Of a stretch of 62,504 bases of DNA, positions 27,301 through 37,089 are shown in pieces (position 1 is the stretch's first letter; each line of letters begins with the position of its first letter). This stretch comes from Gracilibacillus alcaliphilus (lineage in GTDB: Bacteria > Bacillota > Bacilli > Bacillales > Amphibacillaceae): the NCBI RefSeq assembly GCF_016909015.1, contig NZ_JAFBFA010000033.1:1-62504 (forward strand). Reading direction: 5' to 3'. The translations under genes and the position numbers were made by a program. The notes under the pieces are model-generated. The model searched no databases and was not told the origin of the DNA. It was given only the letters and a program-made list of their open reading frames with translations.

Positions 27301-27855
27301 ATGGCTGATCGGCGGATTAAGAAGACCAAAAAAGCAATCAAACAAGCCTTTTTAACTCTCTTACAAGAAAATGAATTAACAAAAATTACCGTTTCACAAA
27401 TCTGCAGCATGGCGGATATCGGACGGGGCACCTTCTATTTACATTATCAAGATATTTTTGACCTCTATGAAAAATTGGAAGGCGAATTATTAAACCAGCT
27501 TTTGGAATGGATTGATGAGCTTTACGGGAAAGAAGAACCTATTACATTAGCTGCTTTTATGGAAAAAACAGCAGAGTTTATTATTCAAAACAAAGCTGCT
27601 TTTGAAATTTTTATGAATGAGAAAAAGAATAATGCTTTATCATCAAAAATCAAGGAAATTATTGTATTAAAAGAATTGGGAGACAGAAAGAGAAACGGTC
27701 AGTTTCAAGATTCCATTTTTGAGGAATATCAAGTTTCATTTCATGTGTCAGGTACAATCGAAGTACTAAATAAATGGATCGAAACAGGAATGATTCAAAG
27801 TCCAAAAGAGATATCTGAAATTATTTCAAGGATTATTACGGCAACAGATCACTAG
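27301..27855 (+). CDS. TetR-family regulator
   Basis: 184 residues with an aaaggag site. Helix-turn-helix ITVSQICSMADIGRGTFYLHYQDIFDL (about 31-57) and a C-terminal domain with the conserved FHVSGTIEVLNKWIETG segment of TetR_C_8/DhaS-like proteins. Divergent from the GNAT gene. Ends at a strong terminator. Confidence 0.87.
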   Translation: MADRRIKKTKKAIKQAFLTLLQENELTKITVSQICSMADIGRGTFYLHYQDIFDLYEKLEGELLNQLLEWIDELYGKEEPITLAAFMEKTAEFIIQNKAAFEIFMNEKKNNALSSKIKEIIVLKELGDRKRNGQFQDSIFEEYQVSFHVSGTIEVLNKWIETGMIQSPKEISEIISRIITATDH

Positions 27856-27908
27856 ATATTAGGATATTTTGATTGTCTATAATAAAAATTGTCGATAAAA
27901 AGAAATTT

Positions 27909-27947
27909 AACAGCCTGATACCGCTAAACTAGCAATACCAGGCTGTT
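27909..27947. terminator. Terminator between convergent TetR and VOC genes
   Basis: AACAGCCTG (27909-27917) and CAGGCTGTT (27939-27947), then T-rich sequence. Confidence 0.75.
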
Positions 27948-27997
27948 TCCTATCTTTATTACTGTACATCTCCGTATTTCTGCTATGCATGTAATAA

Positions 27998-28396
27998 CTA
28001 TTGTTTCATCCACATCGGTTCTAACATATTTCCATCAATATCAGATACCTCTAAGCCATACATTTGTTCTTCCGGCATACCCATATCGATATGATAAGCA
28101 TCGCCGCCATTTGCTTTTGCTACTCGTCCAAATTCTTTGACTGCTTCTGCGCTCTCTAGGCTAAAACAGATTAAGGCAGCAGTTTCATTTTGCGTATCAG
28201 CAATTTTTTTATCTTTGAGGAACTGTTGAAAAAACGAATGTTCTAACAGCATAATATAAAAATTATCGTCCCAAACCATACAACTTGCATGATCACTAGA
28301 AAAGTCATCGTTCTTTGTAAATCCTAGTTTTTCGTAAAAATTAGTGGATTCTGCAACATTTTTGACTGGAAAGTTAACAAAAATCATTGTACTCAT
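27998..28396 (-). CDS. VOC/glyoxalase-family protein
   Basis: 132 residues, aaaggaggcg site. Single VOC domain made of two beta-alpha-beta-beta-beta modules: MIFVNFPVKNVAESTNFYEK at the start and VSDIDGNMLEPMWM at the end. It lacks the clear HxH/E set of lactoylglutathione lyase and fits the YkcA/DUF-type bleomycin-resistance relatives. Substrate unknown. Confidence 0.83.
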   Translation of the reverse strand: MSTMIFVNFPVKNVAESTNFYEKLGFTKNDDFSSDHASCMVWDDNFYIMLLEHSFFQQFLKDKKIADTQNETAALICFSLESAEAVKEFGRVAKANGGDAYHIDMGMPEEQMYGLEVSDIDGNMLEPMWMKQ

Positions 28397-28415
28397 TTAA
28401 AACGCCTCCTTTTGA

Positions 28416-28591
28416 TTAGTATACTATAAACGAATAATAAAATCTTCTTTTCAATTGCTCAAACGGGAGCAATTTGTTAAGGCGGTTTAGGTGAAAATAG
28501 AATGCATTTTTTGTGGGGCCATCATTAGAAAAAACTGCTGTTCTTATTTTTTCAGTGTAATAACTTCTGCTGTAGAATACATTCGCATCGT
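28416..28591 (-). other. Unassigned open fragment
   Basis: A minus-strand frame continues with NAFYFHLNRLNKLLPFEQLK. No start or family can be supported; probably a remnant. Confidence 0.25.
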
Positions 28592-28930
28592 TCAACTGAA
28601 AATCTCGATATAAAATCCACCTGGGGCTTTCACATAGAATGTCCAACGATGGGCTCTTTTTGGCGGTTTTACATCAAATCCATCTTTCTTTAAATGTCGA
28701 TTGATCTCATTTACCTGTTCTTCGCTCTCCTGCTCAAAACCAATATGAAAGGAATTAGGATAGCTGACGTGTTTACTTTTCGTCAAAGCAAGTAATAATC
28801 TGTCTTCGTCTACTAGAATAGCAAATGAATCTTTATGAATATTTCTGGTTTGAAGGTTACAATATGTCTCCAAGAACTCTCGAGTTTCATTAACATCAGT
28901 GACAGCAAGGTTAATATGGTTTAGTTTCAT
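28592..28930 (-). CDS. VOC-family protein
   Basis: 112 residues. The ATG at 28930 overlaps the stop of the upstream oxidoreductase as ATGA, so the two are translationally coupled. One VOC domain: MKLNHINLAVTDVNETREFL to APGGFYIEIF, with H4 and the terminal Glu as typical metal-ligand positions. Likely works with the quinone-oxidoreductase-like enzyme on a related electrophile; that is inference. Confidence 0.83.
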   Translation of the reverse strand: MKLNHINLAVTDVNETREFLETYCNLQTRNIHKDSFAILVDEDRLLLALTKSKHVSYPNSFHIGFEQESEEQVNEINRHLKKDGFDVKPPKRAHRWTFYVKAPGGFYIEIFS

Positions 28931-29868
28931 CGTATACACTCCTCGTATTTGCTTTCATCTACTGTAAGAACAACCTTTCCATACCCATGACCAGTCTCTA
29001 CCACCTTATGAGCCTCAACAACTTGATGCAGCGGGAATGATTGTGATATGACGATACGAAGCTGACCTTGTTCATATAATTGTGTGAGTTCAGATAGTCT
29101 GGATATGCTGCGTTTACTTCGGATAGAAATTGTTCCTAGAGACTCTGAAAGATCAAAAGAAACAATGGTACCAATCCTTTTTTTGTCTTGGACAAGCTCT
29201 ATAGAAGCTCGCAATGCGTCTTCACCTGCTGCATCTAAGGCCGCATCAACTCCTCCTGGAGCAATCTCACATACTCGCTCAACAAGCCCCTCCCCATATA
29301 AGACTGGAGTAGCTCCTAATGATTTTAAATAGTCATGGTTGCGTAAACTAGCAGTACCAATGACATTTGCTCCCCAAGCCTTAGCTAATTGAACAGCGAA
29401 TGTTCCAACTCCTCCTGCAGCTGCGTGAATAAGGACAGTATCACCTTTACCGATTCCAAGCTCCTTTAATGCGGTATGTGCAGTCTGTCCTGAAGCGGTT
29501 AGTACACCAGCTTCATCCCACGGCATCGTTTGAGGTTTTCTGACGATTTGGGAGGTTGGTACGACGACGTATTCAGCATAGCTAGATAAAAGTGACCAGC
29601 CAATCACTGCGCTACCAACGGAAAAGTCCTCTACTCCCTCTCCAAGCCTATCGATAACACCTGAAAATTCATTTCCAAGTATTTGAGGGTATTTAATTTC
29701 CACCCCAGGTGGAGTAAATCCGTAACCGCGAATGGCACAATCAACGGGCTGTACGCCGGCTGCTTTTACCTTTACCCGGACTTGCCCGTTTTTCGGAACC
29801 GGGTTTTCGAAATCCATTATTTGCAATACATCAGGGTTTCCTGGTGAATGAAATGCAGCTGCTTTCAT
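28927..29868 (-). CDS. Quinone-oxidoreductase-like MDR dehydrogenase
   Basis: 313 residues from the ATG at 29868 (gaggagag site). GroES-like N-terminus (NGQVRVKVKAAGVQPVDCAI, GNEFSGVIDRLGEGV) and a Rossmann domain with the NADP-binding loop IHAAAGGVGTFAVQLAKAWG. Zinc-ligand Cys are absent, as in zeta-crystallin-type quinone reductases. Couples to the VOC gene by a 4-nt overlap and is divergent from a LysR regulator. Confidence 0.87.
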   Translation of the reverse strand: MKAAAFHSPGNPDVLQIMDFENPVPKNGQVRVKVKAAGVQPVDCAIRGYGFTPPGVEIKYPQILGNEFSGVIDRLGEGVEDFSVGSAVIGWSLLSSYAEYVVVPTSQIVRKPQTMPWDEAGVLTASGQTAHTALKELGIGKGDTVLIHAAAGGVGTFAVQLAKAWGANVIGTASLRNHDYLKSLGATPVLYGEGLVERVCEIAPGGVDAALDAAGEDALRASIELVQDKKRIGTIVSFDLSESLGTISIRSKRSISRLSELTQLYEQGQLRIVISQSFPLHQVVEAHKVVETGHGYGKVVLTVDESKYEECIR

Positions 29869-30185
29869 ATATATCCTCTCCTCTAATCTGATTCTTTTTG
29901 TCAAACACGCAATGTTATTCTATTTCAAAATAAATCAAGCTAACCATCTATAATACGATGTGGAACATAGCGGCACACCTCATCGATATCACCATTGTAA
30001 AATCATTGTTCGAATAAACTCTGTGTAATTCTATCCATACTGTTTGCGTCCTGTGTGCAACGCCTCATATCTAAGTGGTATTGCTGGCTGACAATATTCA
30101 TTATATAATCATAAATAGATAATGAAAAATACACCTTTTGCTATACTTACATATACTCAATGTAATGAATAAGGAGGGAAAGTAG

Positions 30186-31100
30186 ATGGAACTGCTACAA
30201 CTTAAATATTTTTTGACGGTGGCAAGGTTAGAACATATGACCCGTGCGGCGGAAGAACTTCATATTGCTCAACCCGCTTTAAGCAGAACGATTCAGCGAT
30301 TAGAAGAGGATTTGGGAGTTCCATTATTCGATCGTAAAGCCCGTCAAATTCGTTTGAATCCATATGGAAAAGCTTTTGAAGCAAAAGCAAAGGCTGCGAT
30401 TCATTTGCTTGATGAAGGGCGTCGGGAAGTAGAAGATCTATCAGGCTTAAAACAAGGCCGGCTTCATCTAGCCATTATGAATATGGAGCAAGTCAGGGAA
30501 CCATTACAAAACTTTTTATCTGCACATCAAGATATTAATATACAGATATACCAATCTTCCGCAGAAGATGTCGAAGGTCTGGCAGCAAACCAGGAAATTG
30601 ATTTTCATTTAACGTCACTGCCTATTCAACAGGAAGATTACAGCGAAATCCCTTTGATTCGCGAGAAACTCTATCTGGCAGTTCCCCATGAACATAAATA
30701 TGCAAACAGAAAAACGATTCATCTTCGTGAAGTATCAGATGAACCTTTTGTTGGTTATAAAGAAACGTTACCTTTACGGATAATGAATGATGAACTTTGC
30801 CAACAAGCTGGTTTTCGTCCGAGAATGGTATGTGAAACGGAAGAACCTGCAAGTATTGCTGACCTTGTTCGTTCAGGATTTGGTGTTGCTATTGTTGGCG
30901 GCTGTAAAAGTGGAAAAGAACTGAATTTAGTCAAAATACCAATCGAGAATCCAACAGGTGAACGAATATTTCGGATAGCCTGGCAGAAAAACCGTTATTT
31001 ATCAAAAGCAGCCATTGCATTCCGAGAATTTATCGTTAATCATTTTAAAGATGAAGAGACAAAAGGAAGTGAAGTTAGAAAAGCATTGCTGCTGCGATAA
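30186..31100 (+). CDS. LysR-family regulator
   Basis: 304 residues, aaggaggg site. Winged helix at 1-60 (FLTVARLEHMTRAAEELHIAQPALSRTIQRLEEDLG) and a substrate-binding domain at 90-290. Divergent from the quinone-oxidoreductase/VOC pair across 317 nt, the classical LysR layout, so those genes are the probable target. Confidence 0.88.
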   Translation: MELLQLKYFLTVARLEHMTRAAEELHIAQPALSRTIQRLEEDLGVPLFDRKARQIRLNPYGKAFEAKAKAAIHLLDEGRREVEDLSGLKQGRLHLAIMNMEQVREPLQNFLSAHQDINIQIYQSSAEDVEGLAANQEIDFHLTSLPIQQEDYSEIPLIREKLYLAVPHEHKYANRKTIHLREVSDEPFVGYKETLPLRIMNDELCQQAGFRPRMVCETEEPASIADLVRSGFGVAIVGGCKSGKELNLVKIPIENPTGERIFRIAWQKNRYLSKAAIAFREFIVNHFKDEETKGSEVRKALLLR

Positions 31101-31154
31101 TGGTATGTATTTTAATCTCTCGGGTTGTTTATCACAGATAAACGTTCGTAAAAA

Positions 31155-31201
31155 CTCCTGCCTCCAAATAGAAAGTGGAAATAAATCTATTTAGGCGGGA
31201 G
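31155..31201. terminator. Hairpin after the LysR gene
   Basis: CTCCTGCCTccaAATAG (31155-31171) pairs imperfectly with CTATTTAGGCGGGAG (31187-31201). Weak T tract. Confidence 0.45.
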
Positions 31202-31325
31202 ATCAAGTATTTCTTAGCTACCCTCAACATTTATTATGAATTATACAAGAATCTAGCTAATCAGCACGTCTAAAAAAATAATTCTCGGTTTTAAGGAGAA
31301 AAAATTGATTTTTTCTATCTAGAAG

Positions 31326-32591
31326 TTAGCTGGATTTACTTTTTCGGGACAACATCATAAATATAATAAGTAATAAAGCTAAAAATCCTCCTAGTAAAGA
31401 TAACATTTCGTAACTGGAACCAGCAACAACCATGCCTGATAATGCACTGCCAGAAGCTCCTGATAAAGCTACAAAAACATCAACAGTTCCTTGTATCTTG
31501 GCACGTGTAGAAGGTTCAGTTGAATCGATAATCAGAGCTGTACCACTAATCAGACCAAAATTCCACCCTATTCCTAGTAAGGAAAGAGCAATAATGAGAA
31601 GAACTAGAGAATCTCCTGGTGCGATTGCCGCTGTAACACCGGAAAGGAGTAATGTAACGCCAGAAGCAATCGCCATATTCATGCGACCAACTTTATCAAC
31701 AAGGATTCCTGTAACAAGGGACGGGAGATACATGGAACCAATATGAAAACCAATAACAAGTCCAATCATCCTTAAACTATGATCATGATCTTCCATATGG
31801 ATAGGTGTCATGATCATAATTGCAACCATCACAATTTGAGTAAGTATCATGATAAAAGCAGCAGTAACAACTCCCTTATTTAATTGATTTCCCTTTACTA
31901 TATTATTAGGTTTTTTATGCTGCTTATTTTCATTTATCTTTAAAACTATAAAGAATGGATCGGGACGTAAAAATACAAATAAAAAAAGACCTGCTAATAC
32001 ATATGCTGCAGCTGACAAAATAAAAGGACCTGCTAACTCTGGAACTCCAATAGAATGAGCGACATTCCTCATTACATCCACTAAATTGGGACCTGCAACT
32101 GCTCCAAATGTTGTTGAAACCATCGCTATACTTACTGCAGTTCCTCGCTGCTTACTGGTTGCCAGATCAGTTCCGGCATAACGAGCTTGTAAATTCGTTG
32201 CTGTGCCTGCACCATAAATGAAAAGGGACACAAATAATAAAAATATATTATTTGTAAGTGCTGCAACCACAACACTGGCTGACCCAAACCCTCCAGCTGT
32301 AAACCCTATAGTAAGTCCCATTCGTCTCCCATAACGGTTAGAAAGCCTCCCTACCGCTAATGCCGCTCCAGCTGATCCTAATGTAAATAAAGCTGCTGAA
32401 ATACCAGCATAGGCATTGGTTCCAAGCATTTCTTCTGCAAGTAATGCACCTACTGTCAACCCTGCGGCTAATCCTGCTCCTCCAAATATTTGTGAAATAA
32501 CAACTATAATTAATATTCGCTTATATAATACCTTTTGTTTCTTTGGATTATCTATATAACTTTCTGTTAAATGATTTTTTTTATCCAACAT
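31326..32591 (-). CDS. MFS transporter
   Basis: 421 residues from the ATG at 32591, about 8 nt after aaaggggg; in-frame codons further upstream lack a site. Twelve helices, with the loop 2-3 motif GRLSNRYGRRMGLTIG and LVDKVGRMNMAIASG in the C-half. A DHA1-like exporter related to YdeG of B. subtilis. Second gene after a saccharopine-dehydrogenase-like enzyme on the same strand, so it may export that enzyme's product. Confidence 0.82.
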   Translation of the reverse strand: MLDKKNHLTESYIDNPKKQKVLYKRILIIVVISQIFGGAGLAAGLTVGALLAEEMLGTNAYAGISAALFTLGSAGAALAVGRLSNRYGRRMGLTIGFTAGGFGSASVVVAALTNNIFLLFVSLFIYGAGTATNLQARYAGTDLATSKQRGTAVSIAMVSTTFGAVAGPNLVDVMRNVAHSIGVPELAGPFILSAAAYVLAGLFLFVFLRPDPFFIVLKINENKQHKKPNNIVKGNQLNKGVVTAAFIMILTQIVMVAIMIMTPIHMEDHDHSLRMIGLVIGFHIGSMYLPSLVTGILVDKVGRMNMAIASGVTLLLSGVTAAIAPGDSLVLLIIALSLLGIGWNFGLISGTALIIDSTEPSTRAKIQGTVDVFVALSGASGSALSGMVVAGSSYEMLSLLGGFLALLLIIFMMLSRKSKSS

Positions 32592-32723
32592 ACCCATCCC
32601 CCTTTTACTCCATCTCATTCGAATGTTCGATACACTGATTTCCATTTTGAACATTGGCTTCATCCTGTTATTTTGTTTAGAGTCAACTGCCACAATTGTG
32701 TTGTTAAAAATTCATTAATTATA

Positions 32724-33782
32724 TCACTTGGAAAGCTTATTCTTTATAAGGTTTATATCACTCTCACCAAGACAAAAAAGATCGTCTATATGATAGGTGC
32801 CATAAGGTAAAGAGGTATGAATCATTTGTTTAACAACTAAAGCTGTTATATAAGCTGTCGTCATTGCTTCATTGTTTGCATACCATATCTGGTGCATTTC
32901 ATTTATCTGCTTATTTTTCCTGTTCACAGCCTCTACTTTTATTGCGCAAATATCTGAGCTTGATGAAACATAGCGGAAGCCTTGAATCATTTTAATTAAC
33001 CCACGCTTTACCCAGGAATACTTAAGGAGCCGCGTTATTTTCAACCGATGAAAAATAGCTAGTAACCGATTGATCCACTCGACATCAAAAGTAAGATAAG
33101 TTTGTACTTCGCTCTGAGGCAGATTTCGTTGCAGAACATGCTGATCTGAAAAGTTAAACAAATAGCTACTTCTTTTGCCTAATCGTTTAAAATACGTAAT
33201 CTTTTTTTCTGAAAAATTTCTGACACTTTGCGTAGCACCGTTCATTTTAATGTGATAAGTTTGATTCATCTGTTCAAGCAGCCATTGCATTGCCCCGACT
33301 CCATGTTTTTCTCCTAATCCCAATAAAATAGTTATATGTAATTCCTCAATAAATTCCATACGATCTATAAGATGGTTAGCAAGTAAGTTAGAGAGGCCAG
33401 GAGCAAAACCTACACTCATTATAACGGTGGACTGTTGTATCAAAGGTTTGAGCTGTTCTATTTGCTTGTGAAAAGCAAAATTTGCTGTTATATCAATATA
33501 GTGGATATGATGCTCTAAGCAATACTGAACCAAAGCTGTATTCTGCTGGTCCATACACATGATCACTACATCTGTTTGCAAAATTGCTGCATAACTTTTT
33601 GGTTTTCGTATATCTATTTCCACAGGATGAGCGCTAGCACCAAGTTGCTGACAGTAACATACAGCTTTTTCTAACCGTCTTCCAGCAATCAAGATTCGTA
33701 AGTCTGTTGATTGTATTAATTGCTTTGCAATATTTCCACCTACTTCGCCGTAACCACCGATAATCATAACCGAATTCACCAT
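32724..33782 (-). CDS. Saccharopine-dehydrogenase-family protein
   Basis: 352 residues, ggggggg site. NAD(P)-binding N-terminus MIIGGYGEVGGNIAKQLIQS and the family pattern DVVIMCMDQQNTALVQYCLE, HYIDITANFAFH, SVGFAPGLSNLLANHLI. The C-terminal half is an alpha/beta dimer domain seen in lysine-branch and opine-like dehydrogenases. It heads an operon with an MFS gene and is divergent from a Fur-box-bearing regulator. Substrate unknown; an opine or amino-acid-derived metabolite is a possibility. Confidence 0.8.
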   Translation of the reverse strand: MVNSVMIIGGYGEVGGNIAKQLIQSTDLRILIAGRRLEKAVCYCQQLGASAHPVEIDIRKPKSYAAILQTDVVIMCMDQQNTALVQYCLEHHIHYIDITANFAFHKQIEQLKPLIQQSTVIMSVGFAPGLSNLLANHLIDRMEFIEELHITILLGLGEKHGVGAMQWLLEQMNQTYHIKMNGATQSVRNFSEKKITYFKRLGKRSSYLFNFSDQHVLQRNLPQSEVQTYLTFDVEWINRLLAIFHRLKITRLLKYSWVKRGLIKMIQGFRYVSSSSDICAIKVEAVNRKNKQINEMHQIWYANNEAMTTAYITALVVKQMIHTSLPYGTYHIDDLFCLGESDINLIKNKLSK

Positions 33783-34021
33783 GCCTATCCCCCCCTTTTT
33801 TTACACCCTATTTATTTTTTCCGATATTAAAGAATTTGTTACTATTGCCGAGAATTTTATGGTACGGATTAGTATGTTCTAATACATTTTCTTTTTCAAT
33901 ATTGCATTAATCTTATCTCCGGTATATTTAGCGAAAAAACGCTGTGATATCACGGATTACATGTTTTTTCTTACTAAGAAAAATATGGTGTCTACCATTT
34001 ACAATAATAATCTCTTCATTT

Positions 34022-34058
34022 TTGACTTTCTTCCTGTTATAATCGATAATCATTATCA
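34022..34058 (+). promoter_or_regulatory. Sigma-A promoter overlapped by a Fur box
   Basis: TTGACT (34022-34027), 17-nt spacer, GATAAT (34045-34050). Positions 34044-34058 read CGATAATCATTATCA, 14 of 15 bases of the Bacillus Fur box TGATAATNATTATCA, placed over the -10. Iron-replete repression of the downstream LuxR-type gene is expected. Confidence 0.75.
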
Positions 34059-34112
34059 ATTATAAAATACTATTCCAAAGATACTATCCCATAAATAAGG
34101 GGGCACATTTAG

Positions 34113-35165
34113 TTGTTATGCTCTATTGATTATTGGAAAGAGAAGTCAGACAGCCTTTCGGATAGATATACTGATTCTTATCTGTATAGAAAAAGTATGA
34201 TTCTTAGTTTAAAACAGCAAATTTCTTTCGATGCGTATTGTTGTACAGTAGTAAACCCTGTAACATTAACTACAGTCGGAGCGATAACAGAATGCTCACT
34301 TGAACCAATTCATCAAAAGTTATTAACTTCTGAGTATTTTGAAGACGATGTGCACTTATATAAAGATTTAGTGAAAGATTCTGTGAAAACTGCTAGATTA
34401 AGTGACACCTTTGGTAAACAGGAAAGTAGACGTTTTACAGACATATTAAAGCCACATCAATTCTCTGATGAAATGCGTGTGGTTTTAATGGATAAAGGCA
34501 AATGCTACGGGTTTTTAACCTTATTCAGAAAAAAGACGGGTACATATTTCACGGATAAAGAAGTGTTACTGTTAGATGCTTTGTCCTCCGTAATAGGTAA
34601 AGCATTAAGAGATTATTTTTATATGGAATTTGAAGAAAGTACTGAAGCCATGTCCACTGATCCGGGTGTAATAATTGTAGATCAGCATTTATCGTTACAG
34701 TCAATGAATGAAGCAGGTAAAAAATATATTACCTTATTGCAAGAATTTGAACGTTCTCAGAATCGAAGCAGTATTCCTAAGCCTATTCAGGCTATATGCT
34801 CGAAACTTGTAGCACAGAAAGAAAAAAACTTAACACTTTTTATTCCTGTAGCAAATAAAATGCAGTTAGTAGCATCCGCTTCCTTTTTGCAAACGGATAT
34901 TTCAAAAAATACAGCAATTGCTATTACAATAAACAGAGCTTCTGCCAAAGAAATGCTGGAACATTTAATGGAAACATATGCTTTAACAGCTCGAGAGAAA
35001 CAAGTAGTGAAGGCTTGTCTGCCAGGGGCTACTACGAAAGAAATAGCAAACAAACTTAACATTTCCTATTATACGGTCCAAGATTATTTTAAAGTTATTT
35101 TCTATAAGGTAGGCGTGACTACTAGAAATGAATTAGTTTGGAAACTGTTTGCGAAATATCGATAA
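34113..35165 (+). CDS. LuxR-type regulator with GAF-like sensory domain
   Basis: 350 residues starting with TTG at 34113, 10 nt after aaggggg. The N-terminal 170 residues resemble a GAF domain (FDAYCCTVVNP, VVLMDKGKCYGFLTLFRKKTG, FTDKEVLLLDALSSVIGKAL). A middle linker precedes a C-terminal LuxR helix-turn-helix (LTAREKQVVKACLPGATTKEIANKLNISYYTVQDYFKVIF). No response-regulator receiver domain. A Fur box lies over its promoter, and it is divergent from a saccharopine-dehydrogenase-like/MFS operon, its probable target. Confidence 0.85.
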   Translation: MLCSIDYWKEKSDSLSDRYTDSYLYRKSMILSLKQQISFDAYCCTVVNPVTLTTVGAITECSLEPIHQKLLTSEYFEDDVHLYKDLVKDSVKTARLSDTFGKQESRRFTDILKPHQFSDEMRVVLMDKGKCYGFLTLFRKKTGTYFTDKEVLLLDALSSVIGKALRDYFYMEFEESTEAMSTDPGVIIVDQHLSLQSMNEAGKKYITLLQEFERSQNRSSIPKPIQAICSKLVAQKEKNLTLFIPVANKMQLVASASFLQTDISKNTAIAITINRASAKEMLEHLMETYALTAREKQVVKACLPGATTKEIANKLNISYYTVQDYFKVIFYKVGVTTRNELVWKLFAKYR

Positions 35166-35261
35166 AATGGTACTAGCAGCAACGAATTTTTCTGCCTCCA
35201 ATTATGGTCAGAGTTATTTGTTACCTGCTAGTGATAAAAAATTGCGTTTCTCTTGTCGTAA

Positions 35262-35299
35262 AAAGGTACACGTAAAATGCCGTCTTTACGTGTACCTTT
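35262..35299 (+). terminator. Strong terminator of the LuxR-type gene
   Basis: Perfect 15-nt arms AAAGGTACACGTAAA (35262-35276) and TTTACGTGTACCTTT (35285-35299). Confidence 0.85.
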
Positions 35300-35302
35300 A
35301 AT

Positions 35303-35524
35303 TTACTCAAATAAGCTTTCTTTCCAATAGGTCAATTCAAGCTTATTTTGGTCTGGATTATTAAAATAAAGCGATAAACAAATTCCCCTATCAACTACTT
35401 CATATTCAATCCTCATATTAGTTTCAAAATTTAATTCTAAATAATCTGTAGCCCATGCTAAAATTAAACTGCAAATTTTATTGACTAGCTTAAATGAGGA
35501 TGTAAATTTTACAAAATTATTGAC
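35303..35524 (-). pseudogene. VOC/dioxygenase-like C-terminal fragment
   Basis: 74 open codons including MRIEYEVVDRGICLSLYFNN and PDQNKLELTYWKES, the end of a catechol-2,3-dioxygenase-like VOC protein. The first domain and a start codon are missing. Confidence 0.6.
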
Positions 35525-35580
35525 TCAACAGCTATTAATCGCTGCAATCTTATTCTTAATAAGCGCTTCGTTTGCTCAAA

Positions 35581-37089
35581 TCAACTCTCCTCTCTAAACT
35601 TCCATACAATGATTATGATTAAAACTAACAAACCAATTGCGGCTACTCCATATACCGCCTGAAACGCAACTGTAAAAGAAGATTGGACAGCTTGAAGCAT
35701 TTCTGGGAACCCCTCTGCTACTGCAACGGCTACACCAATGCTTTCCATAGCTTTGTTTGCTATTTCGGTAGAAACTTCATAGGGTAGAGAACTCGCTAAT
35801 GCTCCACGATAAACGATCATGCCAAAACTCCCTACTAATGCAATACTCAGTGCATAACCTAGTCCACTACTGACATCGGACATCCCGGAAGCAGAACCGG
35901 CTTGCTCTTGGGGAACACTGGAAATAATTTGCTCACTAGCAATTGTCATCGTTGGTCCTCTTCCAAATGCAAGAAGAGATGCACCAATAATTAAGATCAT
36001 TCCCCCAGCCTCATGAGCAGTTAATGTAATAAGCAGTGCGCCACTTACAGCAATGAGAAGACTCAAAACCATGGCATATGCTGGCCGCATCCATCGTGTA
36101 AGTACCGGGGATATTAAAGTACCAGCCATTGACAAGAGTGCGGGGATGATAAGCAAAAAACCGGCCTCCGTTGGCGTGAGCCCGACAACAGCTTGTAAAT
36201 GTTGTGCAAAAAACATTTCAGCACCACCAGTGGCAAGCAATATAAGCATTAAAGTGATTAATGAAATATTAAAAGTGGTAATTCGAAACATGCGCATATC
36301 CAGTAATGGAGCTTCTGAATTCATTTGTCGCCTAATAAAGAAAATGCCAGCCACAATACCAATCACAATCGATCCACCGTACAACATGTTGAAACCATTG
36401 CTAGCCATTTCTTGTAATCCAAAAATTAAGCTTACCAATCCCAGAGAAGACAACATGACACTGACAACATCCAAACGCTTGCCATCTTTGTTGCGGTATT
36501 CAGGTAAAAGCGGCGATATCGCCAACAGTCCAATGGCAATTGGAACATTAACGAGAAATACTGCTCCCCACCAAAAATGATCCAAAAGCAAACCTCCGAT
36601 TGGGGGACCTAAGGCCATTCCTGCAGAAAGTGCACTAAGGTTAATAGCAATGGCTACTGAAAATTGCTTTGGATCGAAAAACATATTCCGTAATAATGAC
36701 ATCGTGGACGGCATTACTGTGGCAGCTGCAATGCCAAGAAATGCACGTACAACAATCAACATCCAAGCCGCAGTTGTAAATGCCGCAAGAAGGGAACCTA
36801 ATCCATATATCGATATACCAATGATAAGCAGACGCCTCCTACCAATTTTATCTCCCAGGCGCCCCATTGTTAGTACAAATCCTACAGCTAGTAATTCACC
36901 AATATGAATAATCCATAGCATTTGTGTAGCGCTTGGTGCTAAATCAGCTGCAATCGAAGGCATGGCAAGAAATAAAATAGTCATATCTGATGAAAGCATG
37001 AAAGCTGCTAAAGATAAAACTCCTACCCCCAGCCATTCGCGCCATGTTGCTTGAGAGACCTCTTCAGCCTTTTTATTTATATCACTCAT
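35581..37089 (-). CDS. DHA2-type multidrug exporter (QacA/EmrB-like)
   Basis: 502 residues, 14 predicted membrane helices. The loop motif is GRLGDKIGRRRLLIIG and motif C appears as LSAGMALGPPIGGLLLDHF. Related to QacA/SmvA/LfrA exporters of cationic drugs and disinfectants, driven by the proton gradient. Stands alone; the 800 nt upstream hold only gene fragments, so a former regulator may have been lost. Confidence 0.87.
   Translation of the reverse strand: MSDINKKAEEVSQATWREWLGVGVLSLAAFMLSSDMTILFLAMPSIAADLAPSATQMLWIIHIGELLAVGFVLTMGRLGDKIGRRRLLIIGISIYGLGSLLAAFTTAAWMLIVVRAFLGIAAATVMPSTMSLLRNMFFDPKQFSVAIAINLSALSAGMALGPPIGGLLLDHFWWGAVFLVNVPIAIGLLAISPLLPEYRNKDGKRLDVVSVMLSSLGLVSLIFGLQEMASNGFNMLYGGSIVIGIVAGIFFIRRQMNSEAPLLDMRMFRITTFNISLITLMLILLATGGAEMFFAQHLQAVVGLTPTEAGFLLIIPALLSMAGTLISPVLTRWMRPAYAMVLSLLIAVSGALLITLTAHEAGGMILIIGASLLAFGRGPTMTIASEQIISSVPQEQAGSASGMSDVSSGLGYALSIALVGSFGMIVYRGALASSLPYEVSTEIANKAMESIGVAVAVAEGFPEMLQAVQSSFTVAFQAVYGVAAIGLLVLIIIIVWKFREES

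Noticed and set aside
32724..33782. Staphylopine-type opine dehydrogenase (CntM)
   Set aside because: The N-terminal motifs are those of the saccharopine dehydrogenase family, and the cntK/cntL and importer genes are absent. Only a loose analogy is kept.
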